This document shows, piece after piece, positions 9,675 to 35,451 of a stretch of DNA of 64,000 nt. How positions within the stretch are numbered: position 1 is the first letter of the stretch; each line of letters starts with the position of its first letter. The notes under the pieces are model-generated. The model saw only the letters and a program-made list of their open reading frames with translations. It had not been told where the DNA came from and searched no databases. A program made the translations under genes and the position numbers. The DNA comes from NP936 sp002726085 (GTDB lineage Bacteria; Acidobacteriota; Vicinamibacteria; Vicinamibacterales; UBA8438). Where the stretch lies: contig DASCQF010000093.1 of NCBI GenBank assembly GCA_036012905.1, positions 105,816 to 169,815 of the forward strand. Reading direction: 5' to 3'.

Positions 9675-10906
9675 TCAGGAGGCCAGATGGGCGCGGACGA
9701 AGTCGACGGCTCGTGTCGGCCCATTCTCGGCACGAATCGCCGCGCCGATGCCCGCGACCGCCTCGTGCATGGCCGTGTCGCCGACCGCCCGCTCGAGGGC
9801 CGTCGTTAGTGACGCCACCGAACGGGTCCGCTGCGGCACCGGCTCGGGCCCCCAGCCGCGGTCGGCGACGATGCGTGCTCAGAAGAACTGGTCGGTCACC
9901 AGCGGGCAGACCACGCTCGGTCGGCTGAACCGCAGGGCCGCGGCGGTCGTCCCCGCGCCGCCATGATGCACCACCGCGCTCACGCGAGGAAAGAGCCACT
10001 CATGCGGCGTCTCGTCGACCACGAAGACATCGGTCCGCGGGGGCACCGGATCGCCCCACCCGGTCGCCACGAAGGCCCGACACCCCACCCGGCGCGCCGC
10101 GGTGATCACGTCTTCGACTAGCGCTGCACCGGACAGCCCGCTCATGCTGCCAAATCCGAGGTAGACCGGCGGCGCCCCCTCCGCGAGGAACGCGTCAAGG
10201 GCAGGCGAGGGCCGCCACTCGGAGTCAGCCTCCGGAAACCAGTAACCGCTGGCGAACGTGTCGGCGGGCCAATCCTCCGGGGTCGGCACGACGAGGGGGC
10301 TGTAGCTGTGCAGCACCGGGACACGCTTTCCATGCCGATACCGGTAATCCGGAAACCGCGACGGCGTGGTACCGAGCGTCGACTGGCACCAACTGCGCAG
10401 AGTCCCCCGTCCGCGCCACCAGGACAGTCGATACAGCTCATAGGAGAGGCGGTTGCCGACGCGTCCATCCCACAACCGCGGCGCGCCGATGAGGGGAAAC
10501 TCCGCCGTGGGCGTCATGTTCGGCATTGTCGACGTCATCATCGACGGAATGTCCAGTTTCTCGGCGATGTGATAGGCGGGCACGAGCATCGTGTCGTAGA
10601 TCAGCGCATCGGCATCACGCGCCGCGGCCCAGCAATCGTCGAGCATCGGCCGTACCATCGTCTCGAACGCGTCGTTGGTCTCCCGCCCGGCTCGCCGAAG
10701 TGCCCGCGGTCCGAGGCAAAAAACGTCCGCAGGTCGATTCGCAGCGGCGCAAACCTGGCCCCACGCGCCACCACCCCGGACTCGAACTCGGTGTCGGCAC
10801 CGAGCGTCACCTCGAACCCGGCCGCCACCAGCGCGCCGGCCAGCACCAGCAGCGGCTGCACGTCGCCCCGCGTGCCGTAGCTCAGGTTCGTGATACGCGA
10901 CACCAT
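9675..10906 (-). pseudogene. UDP/NDP-glycosyltransferase (GT1/MGT type), two disabling lesions
   Basis: The N-terminal part (ATG at 10906, NLSYGTRGDVQPLLVLAGAL, the usual GT1 opening) is in one frame. From about 10685 the homology continues in a second frame with ETNDAFETMVRPM and ends in the nucleotide-sugar motif VVHHGGAGTTAAAL. The switch lies in a G-rich run and equals a one-base deletion. In the second frame a TGA at 9879-9881 replaces the Trp expected after TDQFF. Reading through it continues in frame with good family-like sequence (RIVADRGWGPEPVPQRTRS) to a TGA at 9675-9677. The gene would have glycosylated the product. It starts 29 bp after the Gly-module NRPS. Either it has decayed or the assembly carries two errors here. 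Confidence 0.8.
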
Positions 10907-10934
10907 GGTCGTCCCACTCAGCCGTCACACGCTC

Positions 10935-13900
10935 CTACCGGTCGAGCAGGGCGCGCTCGGCGTCGGTCAACGGCGCGAGCGGAATGGCCTGCTCCGCCGC
11001 GGAGTCTGTCGCCGGCTCGGCGGACCCGGCGCGGTCCGCGACCAGGCGCGCGAGCTCGGCGAGGGTCGGATGCGTGAAGATGTCACCCAGGTCGCACGAC
11101 ACGCCGGCCACCTGATGCACCCGTGTGGCCAGGCGTCCAGCCAGGAGGCTGTGGCCCCCCAGCTCGAAGAAGTTCGCCGAGGCATGGACCACGTCGAGTG
11201 CCAGCACCTCCGCCCAGACCGGGGCGATCCGACGCTCCATGTCGGTCGACGGCAAGACGCCCGTCGTCGTCGAACGACCGGGAAGCGGCAACCGCCGCAG
11301 AGCGGTTCGGTCGGTCTTGCCGTTCGCGGTACGTGGCAGCACCGCCATGACGAGCCACCACGCGGGCACCATGTACTCCGGCACGCTGCCGCGCAGGTGC
11401 CGCCGGAGCTCGGTCTCGGTGGGTGGCGGGCTGTCGGGCGCGCCGCTGGCCGTCAGCGCCGCCAGCAGCCCCGGCCCGGTTGGGCCGTCGTGCAGCACGA
11501 CGGCGACCTGGCCCACACCTGGATACCTCATCAGGACCTGCTCGATCTCGGCGGTCTCGATGCGAAATCCTCTGAGCTTCACCTGGTCATCCCGTCGCCC
11601 GTGGAAGGTGAGCGCTCCGTCATCACGACGCACGCCGATGTCGCCGGTGCGATACAACCGGGTCCCGAGACCAATGCCAAACGGATCCGGCAGGAACCGC
11701 TCCGCGGTCAGAACCGGCCGTCCCCAGTAGCCGCGCGCCACGCCGTCTCCGCCAATGTAGATCTCACCCGCCACCCCGAGTGGAGCCAGATTCCATCGCG
11801 GGTCGAGAACGTAGATCCGGGTGTTGGCGATCTCCCGTCCAATCGGCATCGCCTCGCGCCCGGAGGTCTCGACCGGTGGCGCTGCCGCACGCCCTGCGCT
11901 CACCTCGAACGTGCTCGACCAGACGGTGGTCTCGGTGGGCCCATACAGGTTCAGGACACGGTGACAGCCGGTGGCAAGCCGACCCGCGAGACCGGGCGGC
12001 AACGCTTCTCCGCCGCACAGGGCCGTCAGCGCGGCGTCCCCCGTCCAACCCGCGTCGAACAGCATCTGCCAGGTCGCCGGGGTCGCCTGCATCACGGTCG
12101 CGCCCGAGCTCCGCAGCAGCTCGGCAAGCCGATGCCCGTCGGCCGCGGTCGCGGACGTGGCGATCTCAATGCGACCACCGATCATCAGCGGCAGAAAGAG
12201 CTCGAGCGCGGCGATGTCGAACGAGAGCGTCGTCACGGCGAGCAGGGTGTCGTCGGCCGTGAAGCCGGTCTCCTGGGCCATCGCGCCCAGGAAGTTCACC
12301 AGCGCCCGATGCTCGATCGCGACCCCCTTCGGCCGGCCAGTGGAACCGGAGGTGTAGATGACGTAGGCCAGGTCGCGCGCGCCTGCAGGCCCCGGGACCA
12401 CCGCCTCTGAGTCGGGTGGCCCTTCTCCGCTCCCATCATCGGCATCGATCAGCAGCACCGGCACTCCAGGCAGATCGAGATCCGCCACTCCTGCGTCGGC
12501 CACGACCGCCGACAGCCCGGCATCGGCCGCCATGTAGCATCGCCGCTCGAGCGGAAACTCGGGGTCCAGCGGAACATAGGCAGCGCCGGCTCGCAGGATA
12601 CCCAGCAACACCGGCACCAGCTGAGCCGAACGTGGAAGGTGCACGCCCACGCGCGCGCCCACCCTCACACCCAGAGACTCCAGTCGCTCGGCCACCTCCA
12701 CTGCCCGCCGCGTCAGCTCTGCGTAAGTCACCCGCCGCCCTTCGCAGGACACGGCAACCGCGCCGGGCCGCGCCGCCCTCACCCGGTCAATCAGCTCGGG
12801 CAGGGTGCTGTGACGCGGATAGTCGGTGGTCGTTTCCGCCGGTGCCGCGACGGCCCGGCGTTCGGCGTCGTCCAGAATGTCCACACCGCCGATCGCACGG
12901 TCCGGCTGGTCCACGAATGCCGCGGCAAGACGCGTCAGGTGCCCGGCCATCCGCGTGATTCGCGCCGCGGTAAACAGGTCGGTGTTGTACTCGATGCCGC
13001 AGGCCAGTCCGTGCACCGACGCCTTGAAGCTGAACGTCAGGTCTACCTTGCTCGTCCCGTTGTGGCCAAACGCCGGCGTCCCCGTCAGCTCGTCGAGTCG
13101 CAGTGCCGTCTCCTCCTGGTTCTGGAGGATGACGACCACGTCGGTCACCGGCGAGCGAGACAGGTCCCGTGGTAGCCGCAGCTCGTCCACCAGCCGATCG
13201 AACGGATAGCTCTGATGGTCGAAGGCGTCGGTTGCCGTGTCGCGCACCGCATCCAGGAGGGCGGAGAATCGGGTGGTCGCGCCCACCCGATCCCGCAGGC
13301 ACAGTATGTTCAGATAGCAGCCGACCTGGTCGTCGAGATCGGGGTGCACGCGCCCCCCCACCGGCGTGGCGACGATGATGTCGTCGGCGCCGGTGTGACG
13401 GTGCAGCAAGACCTTGACCAGGGCGCACAGTGTCATGAACAGGCTCGCCCGTCGGACACGTGCCAGCGCCTCGAGCCCGGAAGCCGACTCAGGCGGCAAC
13501 AGCCACGTGTGCTCGGCGCCGCGGTAGGTCTGGTGGGCAGGGCGCGGTCGATCGGTCGGCAGCTCGAGCACCGGCAAGGCGCCGTCGAGCTGCCGCAGCC
13601 AGTATCGTCGCTCGGCGTCGAGCGCAGCGCTGTCGAGCCGGCGCTGCTGCCACGCCGCATAGTCCCGGTACTGAATCGGCAGGGCAGGCAGGTCGGGCCG
13701 GCCGCCCTGTCGTGCCGCGCGGTAGCACGCGGCCAGATCACGCCCGAGCGTGCCGATGCTAATTCCGTCGCAGACGAGATGGTGAACAGTGAACAACAGC
13801 AGGTGTCTGTCCGGCCCCACCAGCAGAAGTGACACCCGAAACAGTGGGGGACGCGCCAGATCGAATGTCGCCGCGGCCGCCTGCGCGGCGGCCTCTCGCG

Positions 13901-14393
13901 CGGCCGCGTCGGGGTCGGTCCGGGCGCTGAGATCGATGCGCTCGAGCGCGACCGGCTGCGCCGGATGCACCACCTGCCCCGGTTCGCCTGTCGCCGGGTC
14001 CACCACGATACTGGTGCGCAACACCTCGTGGCGCTCGACCAGATCGGTCAGCGCCGTCCTCAAGGCGGCAACGTCGAGGGGGCCCTCGAGTCTCTGATGC
14101 AACGGGATGTTGTAGGCGTTCGCCCCGTCGAGCTGAGACAACACCCAGAACCGGCGCTGGGCATGCGACAGCGGATAGCGATCGCTGTCCGGCAGCCGCG
14201 GAATCCGTTCGACCGCCTCGTCCAGAATCATCCGGAGCAGCGCCGGCTTTTCCGCGCGCAAGCGCTCGATCACGGCCGGCGTGAAGAGCCCCTTGGGGGC
14301 CCGGTAACGCAGATCGCCACCTTCCCGCCAGAACCTGGCACCCCTCTCCCGCAGGTCGTCGACGAAGCGGTCGAGCGTTGGACGGGGAATCAA
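10935..14393 (-). CDS. NRPS single module, TubC docking-C-A(Gly)-PCP
   Basis: 1152-residue NRPS adding one residue to the chain delivered by the upstream PKS. An N-terminal beta-hairpin docking domain of TubC type occupies about residues 4-50 (RFWREGGDLRYRAPKG). It is followed by C (HHLVCDG near 208), A (YTSGSTG near 681) and PCP (GGHSLL near 1083). The specificity residues read D-I-L-Q-L-G-L-V-W, close to a published Gly code (inference). The start is TTG at 14393: its TTG overlaps the PKS stop as TTGA and AGGAGG lies 7 bp upstream. The longer ATG frame to 14522 is rejected because that extra sequence is a shadow of the PKS carrier domain. About 45 residues follow the PCP, ending without a thioesterase, so the chain must pass on. 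Confidence 0.93.
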   Translation of the reverse strand: MIPRPTLDRFVDDLRERGARFWREGGDLRYRAPKGLFTPAVIERLRAEKPALLRMILDEAVERIPRLPDSDRYPLSHAQRRFWVLSQLDGANAYNIPLHQRLEGPLDVAALRTALTDLVERHEVLRTSIVVDPATGEPGQVVHPAQPVALERIDLSARTDPDAAAREAAAQAAAATFDLARPPLFRVSLLLVGPDRHLLLFTVHHLVCDGISIGTLGRDLAACYRAARQGGRPDLPALPIQYRDYAAWQQRRLDSAALDAERRYWLRQLDGALPVLELPTDRPRPAHQTYRGAEHTWLLPPESASGLEALARVRRASLFMTLCALVKVLLHRHTGADDIIVATPVGGRVHPDLDDQVGCYLNILCLRDRVGATTRFSALLDAVRDTATDAFDHQSYPFDRLVDELRLPRDLSRSPVTDVVVILQNQEETALRLDELTGTPAFGHNGTSKVDLTFSFKASVHGLACGIEYNTDLFTAARITRMAGHLTRLAAAFVDQPDRAIGGVDILDDAERRAVAAPAETTTDYPRHSTLPELIDRVRAARPGAVAVSCEGRRVTYAELTRRAVEVAERLESLGVRVGARVGVHLPRSAQLVPVLLGILRAGAAYVPLDPEFPLERRCYMAADAGLSAVVADAGVADLDLPGVPVLLIDADDGSGEGPPDSEAVVPGPAGARDLAYVIYTSGSTGRPKGVAIEHRALVNFLGAMAQETGFTADDTLLAVTTLSFDIAALELFLPLMIGGRIEIATSATAADGHRLAELLRSSGATVMQATPATWQMLFDAGWTGDAALTALCGGEALPPGLAGRLATGCHRVLNLYGPTETTVWSSTFEVSAGRAAAPPVETSGREAMPIGREIANTRIYVLDPRWNLAPLGVAGEIYIGGDGVARGYWGRPVLTAERFLPDPFGIGLGTRLYRTGDIGVRRDDGALTFHGRRDDQVKLRGFRIETAEIEQVLMRYPGVGQVAVVLHDGPTGPGLLAALTASGAPDSPPPTETELRRHLRGSVPEYMVPAWWLVMAVLPRTANGKTDRTALRRLPLPGRSTTTGVLPSTDMERRIAPVWAEVLALDVVHASANFFELGGHSLLAGRLATRVHQVAGVSCDLGDIFTHPTLAELARLVADRAGSAEPATDSAAEQAIPLAPLTDAERALLDR
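14240..14393 (-). other. TubC-type N-terminal docking domain
   Basis: First ~50 residues of the Gly-module NRPS. The pattern of an amphipathic helix, then GARFWREGG-LRYRAPKG and a second helix, is that of beta-hairpin docking domains, which bind a short C-terminal peptide of the upstream subunit. The upstream PKS ends in the acidic string GDGDEEEGRI, a good candidate partner. Confidence 0.75.
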
Positions 14394-17300
14394 ATCCGTC
14401 CCTCCTCCTCGTCGCCATCCCCGGACACCGGCGTGTCGGGTCGGTCCAGCAGCGCATCGATCCGCGCGGCCTGCAAACGCACGGTCGGCTCCTCGAACAG
14501 GCTGCGGAACGGCAGCCGACACCCCAGCAGCCGCTCGACGCGGGTGATCAGCTGTGTACCGAGCAGGGAATCGCCGCCCAGGTCGGCGAAGACGTCTTCG
14601 ACGCCGACCGGAACAACGCCGAGCAACTCTTCCCAGATCCGCACCAGGGCCCGCTCGGTGTCGGTCTGCGGTGCCACGATCGCGACGCCAGGGTCGCGAT
14701 GCTGCGGCGTCGTGGCCGACTCGACCTGGTGGCGCCCCTCCGCTCCGCTACGGGCGACCCACTGCCGAAGACGACCCCCAAGGTCGACCGCCGAGACGAT
14801 GAACTGCGGCGCCCGCGCACCCAGCACCCGCACAAATGCCGCGCAGGACTCCTCCAGCGTCATGGCGTACCGGTCGATGCTGGTCCGAAACCGGGAGTCG
14901 AGCCCGGCGGCCTCCTCCGTCGGCCAGCCGTCCCAGTTCGTGCTGGTCCAGCGACGATCACCATCACGAGCCCGCGCGGCCGCGAACGTGTCCATGAACC
15001 GGCAGGCGGCTGCGTAGGCCGACAGCCCGAGCCCCCCCAGCACCGACGCGTTCGACGAGATGAGCACAATGAAGTCGAGCGGCAGTCCGTCCAACGCCGC
15101 CGCCAGGGCGCGGGTCCCCTCGACGCGCGCCCGGCACACGGCGTCGATTGCCGCCGGGGTCGTGCTCTCGACCGGGTTCACCACCACCTCGCGACGGGTG
15201 TCACCGGCCGCGTGAATCACGCCGTCTAGACGGCCGAACCGGCTGCGCGTCGCATCGACCGCCGCACGCATCGCCGTCATGTCGGCGGCGTCGGCTTCGA
15301 GCAACAGCAGCTCGGCCCCGTCACGCCGCATCGCGCGCACGGTCCTCATCTGATGGGCCAGCGCGGAGCGCACTCCGGCCAAATCGTCCGGCATCATCGA
15401 GCGTGCCACATCGGCCGGCGCGTCCTCGGCGCGCACGCCGATCACGAGCCCGTAATCGTCCGCTGGCCCCGCGTCCCGATCTGGCCAACCCCGCACACGC
15501 TCGAACCCGGCCTCCTCGAACAGCCCGACCCACGCGTCGAGCGCGATCAGCGGCGACCGCGGGCGAAGCTCCGCGTCTCGGAAGCTCCACCACGCCTCGG
15601 TGAGGCCCCAGATCAGGTGCACCCAGCGTGGTGCCGCCACCGTCTCGATGATCGCGGCGATCCCGCCCGGCGCCAGCAGCCGGTGGGCAGCGGCCACGGT
15701 CTCTTGGAGCTGAGGTGTCGCGTGGAAGACATCGAGCGCCACGACGGCGTCAAACGTCCCTTCCTCGTACCCCTGCGGTCCAGTCGGCTGGGTGATGTCG
15801 AGACGGCCGGTTCGGACGCAATCGAATCCGCCGTCCGCCGCCGCGCGTTTCGCCCGGGCGACGAAGGCGCCTCCGACATCGGTCGCGTGATACTCGATCT
15901 CGAGCGCCTGGAGCGCCGGCACCGTCACACCGGCCAGCAACCCGTCGCCCACCCCGATCTCGAGCACTCTGAGACGCCGTCCGGGCGCCCCCGCGGCCAG
16001 CCGCACCAGCAGGTCTCGCACGGCGCGCGTATACACCTCGCGCGTGCTGTACGCCACCGTGCGAGCGGCGGCCTGCTCGAGCAACGTCGCCTCGCCGTCC
16101 GGATAGAGCACGCTGATCGGCGCGATGGTGCCCGTCAGCGCGGCCGGATACTTGCTCAGACAGTGATCGAGCAATTCGATCAACCCGCGGAAGTCGGGGA
16201 ACGACTCGAGCAGCGCGCGGCGCGCCTCCGACGGTGCCCCCAGCCGCGTGGCCTCTCCGGTCAGCACGACGCGGTCACCGTCGGCCATCGCCAAGCCATC
16301 GTCGACCAGCATGTCGAGCACGAAGTCGCACAGACGCTCGAGCTCCGGCACCACGCCGAGGCGTCGGGCAAAGGTTCCCCGGTCGACGACACAGCCCTCG
16401 GCGATCGCCAGTCCGCATCCGACGAGCAGCCCCAACAGATGGCTGTCACAGAACCGCGCCAGCGCCTGCTCGAACCCCGGATAGTCATCGAGGCCGCGGA
16501 TGCAGAGCTCTCGCCTGGCGTCGGTCACCGAGCTGTCGACCGCCATCGGGTCGAACGACGGCGCCGCCGGGCGTGCGGCCCCGTCGTCGCTGTTCTCAGG
16601 TTCACCGAGCGCGCTCTCGAGCCGCCCCGCGCTCCGGCCGGTCAGGGCCAGCCGAGCGCCGTGGCGCCGTGCCAGATCTCGCGCCAGGATCAGACCTATA
16701 CCTCCCAGCCCGCCCGTGATCAAATACACGCCGCCCTCGCGAATCGGCGCCGGCATCGGCGCCGGCAGTGGCACCGACTCGTAGGTGGGTACCCAGCGCC
16801 GGCCAGTCCGCCAGGCGACGAAACGCTCGTCGCCGCGGTCGATTTCCTCGATGAGATCATCGACCAGCGCGGCCAGGCCCCCCGACGGCTCGGTCGACAC
16901 GTCCACCAGCCGACAGCGAAGCTCGGCGTGCTCTTGCGGCAAAGTCAGCAGCGGACCCCTGACCATCGCGCGGTCGGGACGAAGGGTTTCGGCACCGGTC
17001 ACGTCCTCGACACCTTCGGCCACCACGACGAGCTCGATCTCGGTGCCAACGCGGGCCAGCGCCTGACCGAGCTGCAGGATGTGGAGCAGATCGCCGGGCT
17101 CGGAATCCCCCGCCGGCCCCACCAGCGAGCAGTCGATGACCCGGGAGCCAGTGGCCAGGCCACCAAGCGCGTCACGATACGACCCGGCGTTTCCGCGGCA
17201 CAGCCGACCCGACCCCGCCGAACCGGCGGCGATGTCGAGCTCGACGACCGATCGTCCACCCTGACGCCAGCGCGCGCCGAGCGACGTTGCGACGCCCAGC

Positions 17301-20139
17301 TGATCCCGGGTCTGATCCCGCAGCAGGATGATCGGCCCGCCCACCGGGTCCGTCGACCCGGTCGGTCGAAGCGCCCGCTTCCAGCCGGGAAGATAAAACC
17401 AGGACTCGAGGTCTCGCCGCTCGTCGACCGATGCCGTGGCGCCGATGGCTCCCCGCGCGGACGGCTCGACCCAGTACCGCTGACGCTCGAAGGGATAGGT
17501 CGGCAGCGGTACGCGCGACGGTGCCGCCCCGTGTCGCAGTCCGGCCCAGTCGAGCTCGAGCCCGCCGGTCCAGAGACGACCGGCCGCACCTAGCATCCGC
17601 ACTCGGCTGTCCTGCGGGCCGTCCGCCGGATCCAGACCGGGCACGAGCACCCGGGTGCGATCGCACCGCGGCTGCTTCCGCAGCAGGGTAACCAGACTCC
17701 GCCCCGGACCGACTTCGAGAAACAGCGCCCCAGAGAGATCGAGTGCGGCAGCGGCACCGTCGGCGAACCGAACCGGACGACGCACGTGTGTCACCCAGTA
17801 CTCGGGGTCGGTCGCCTGGGTCGGCTCGATGCGCCGGCCGGTGACGTTCGAGATCCAGGTGCGCCGGGGGGGGTGGAGATCCAGGCCAGCCAGCACCTCG
17901 GCAAATGGCCGCAGCATCGGCTCCATGGCCGAGGTGTGGAACGCATGCGAGGTTGCCAGCAAACGTGCCTCGACGTCGCGCTCGGCCAGTCGGTGTCGCG
18001 CCCGCTCGACCGCCTCGGCCGACCCGGCAACCACGCAGCGCTCCGACGCATTGATCGCGGCCACCTCGAGACCGTCTTCCATCACCGCGTCCAACTCTGC
18101 CTCCGGAAGAGGCACCGCCAGCATGCGCCCACCCGGCAGCTCGCTCATCAGCCGGGCACGGGCGCACACCGCGCGCAGGGCATGCTCCAGCGAGAACACC
18201 TCTGCCACCGTCGCCGCGACGTACTCGCCCAGACTGTGCCCGAGCATCTCCGTGGGCTCGACACCCCAGGTGCGCCACAGCTGGGTCAGCGCGAACTCGA
18301 CGGCGAAGAGCACCGGCTGGGCGACCCGCGTGTCGGCCAGCTCGGACGCCGAGGCGTCGACCATCGCCGTGCGCAGATCGACGCCCAGCAGCTCCCGAAC
18401 CGTCACGGCGCATCGGTCCAGCGCCGCCCGGAAGACCGGCTCGGTCTCGTCGAGTCCGCGCGCCATGCCGGGATACTGCGCGCCCTGCCCCGGGAACAAC
18501 GCCACGAGCCCGACCGCCGCCTCCGGGGCCGTGCCATTCGAGACCGCGTCAGGCGCTCCACCCGTCAGCGCCCCCACGGCCGCGTCGCGCTCCGCGCAGA
18601 CGACCGCCCGCCGGTGCGCAAATCGGCGGCGTCCCTGCTGCAGCGTAAACGCCACATCGGCAAGCGGTGCGGCCGGCCCGTGCCCAAGGGCGGCCCCGAG
18701 CGACCGGCTCAACGCGTCGAGCGCGCTCGGGCTGCGCGCCGAGAGCACCAGCAGCTGCGCCGAGCCGTCGGCTGAGGCAGATCGTGGCGGTGCCTCCTCG
18801 AGCACCACATGAGCATTGGTGCCACCGATGCCAAACGAGCTGACACCGGCGCGCCGCGGTCCGTCCGCCTCCCAGTCTCGGAGTGAGGCGTTGACGACAA
18901 ATGGCGTCCGGGTGAAAGCGATTTCTGGATTGGGTCGCTCGAAGTGCAGGCTTGGAGGAAGTTGCCCATGCTCGAGCGCCAGCACCGTCTTGATCAGCCC
19001 GGCGACGCCGGCGGCTTCGTCCAGATGGCCAATGTTGCTCTTCACCGAGCCAATCGCGCATCCCCCCGCGGTCACCGCATCGCCACCGAAGGCTCCGGTC
19101 AGGGCGGCGATTTCGATCGGGTCTCCCACGGCGGTTCCGGTGCCGTGCGTCTCGACATACTGGATACTCCGCGGCTCTACCCTGGCCACTGCGTGCGCAT
19201 CGAGAATGACCGCGGTCTGTCCCTGCACGCTCGGCGCCGTGTAACCCACTTTCGCGGCGCCGTCGTTGTTCACCGCCGACCCGAGGATGACGGCGCGCAC
19301 GTGGTCGCGGTCGGCGAGCGCGTCATCGAGGCGCCGCAACGCGACGATCCCGACGCCGTTGCCGTTGACCGTGCCGGCCGCCGCCGCGTCGAACGGTCGG
19401 CAGTGCCCGTCGGGCGACGCGATTCCGCCGGACTCGTAGCGATAGCCGACATCCTGCGGCAGCTGGATACCGACCCCGCCCGCGAGGACGAGATCGGCCT
19501 CGTGATCCAGCAGACTCTGGCCGGCGAGGTGCACCGCCACCAACGACGATGAACAGGCGGTGTTGACGTTGAGGCTCGGTCCGGTCAGGCCGAGCTTGTA
19601 GGACACCCGGGTGGGAACGTGATCCTTGTTGTTGGCGATCGACAGCTGCACCGGTCCGGCCCGCGAGGTGACGTCCGCGTTGCCCAGCAGATGATGCAGC
19701 AGGTAGGAGCTCGGGCCGGCACCACCCACCACCCCGATACGCCCGTCGAACTCACCGGGGTGATACCCGGCGTCCTCCAGCGCCTGCCAGGCGACTTCGA
19801 GAAACAGCCGGTGCTGCGGGTCGGTGATCGACGCTTCGAGGGGTGAGAACCCGAAGAACGCGGCATCGAACAGCTCGACATCGTCGAGCACGCCGTTGGC
19901 CGGCACATAGGCCGGGTCATCCCGCTCCGCCGCCGGGACACCCGCCTCGCGCAGCTCCGCGTCGCTGAACCGGCGGATCGACTCGCGTCCCTCCCGCAAG
20001 TTGCGCCAGAACGCGTCCGGAGTCGACGCTCCGGGAAACCGGCACGCCATCCCGATGACGGCGATGCGCTGACCAGAGTCCTCCGCGCCATCCGCGCCCG
20101 GACTGGTCACCGGCTCCACATCTCTCCCGCCCTCCCTCG

Positions 20140-20143
<4 letters not shown>
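14390..20143 (-). CDS. Type I PKS module, KS-AT-[KR with buried C-methyltransferase]-ACP
   Basis: 1917-residue modular PKS. KS: Cys in NTACSSSLVAVHL, His in ETHGTGTAVGDP and NIGHLDEAAG. AT: GHSLGEY near 636 and HAFH near 734, a malonyl-CoA signature. The KR begins near 1143 (YLITGGLGGIG), is interrupted after LTGRS by a methyltransferase, and resumes with IHAAGD and SAYAAAC near 1708. ACP GGDSLL lies near 1856. The expected unit is an alpha-methyl beta-hydroxy (or beta-keto) acyl extension. The KR keeps Ser and Tyr but has Arg for the usual Lys (RARVEG) and Cys for the usual Asn after Tyr, so its activity is uncertain. The GTG start at 20143 overlaps the NRPS stop as GTGA. A GTG at 20119 behind GGGAGA is an alternative. 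The tail is acidic, matching the docking domain downstream. Confidence 0.94.
14391..14406 (-). promoter_or_regulatory. Ribosome binding site deciding a TTG start
   Basis: AGGAGG at 14401-14406 is followed by a 7-base gap and TTG at 14391-14393. The TTG shares two bases with the TGA that ends the upstream PKS. This is the strongest ribosome binding site in the left half and fixes the start of the Gly-module NRPS. Confidence 0.7.
15420..16505 (-). other. C-methyltransferase domain inserted inside a ketoreductase
   Basis: About 360 residues containing the SAM-binding motif VLEIGVGDG and a post-motif FDAVVALDVFHAT, as in PKS C-methyltransferases. It splits the KR Rossmann core between the GGLGGIG/LTGRS strands and the following helix-strand pair (ELLLLEADAAD). 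The usual placement is between AT or DH and the KR structural subdomain. Boundaries are approximate. Confidence 0.82.

Positions 20144-35447
<15,304 letters not shown>

Positions 35448-35451
<4 letters not shown>

Noticed and set aside
9879..9881. In-frame TGA read as Trp or selenocysteine
   Set aside because: TGA is plainly used as a stop at several overlapping gene ends in the same locus, and no selenocysteine-type hairpin was seen after it. The gene also has a frameshift, so damage or sequence error explains it better.
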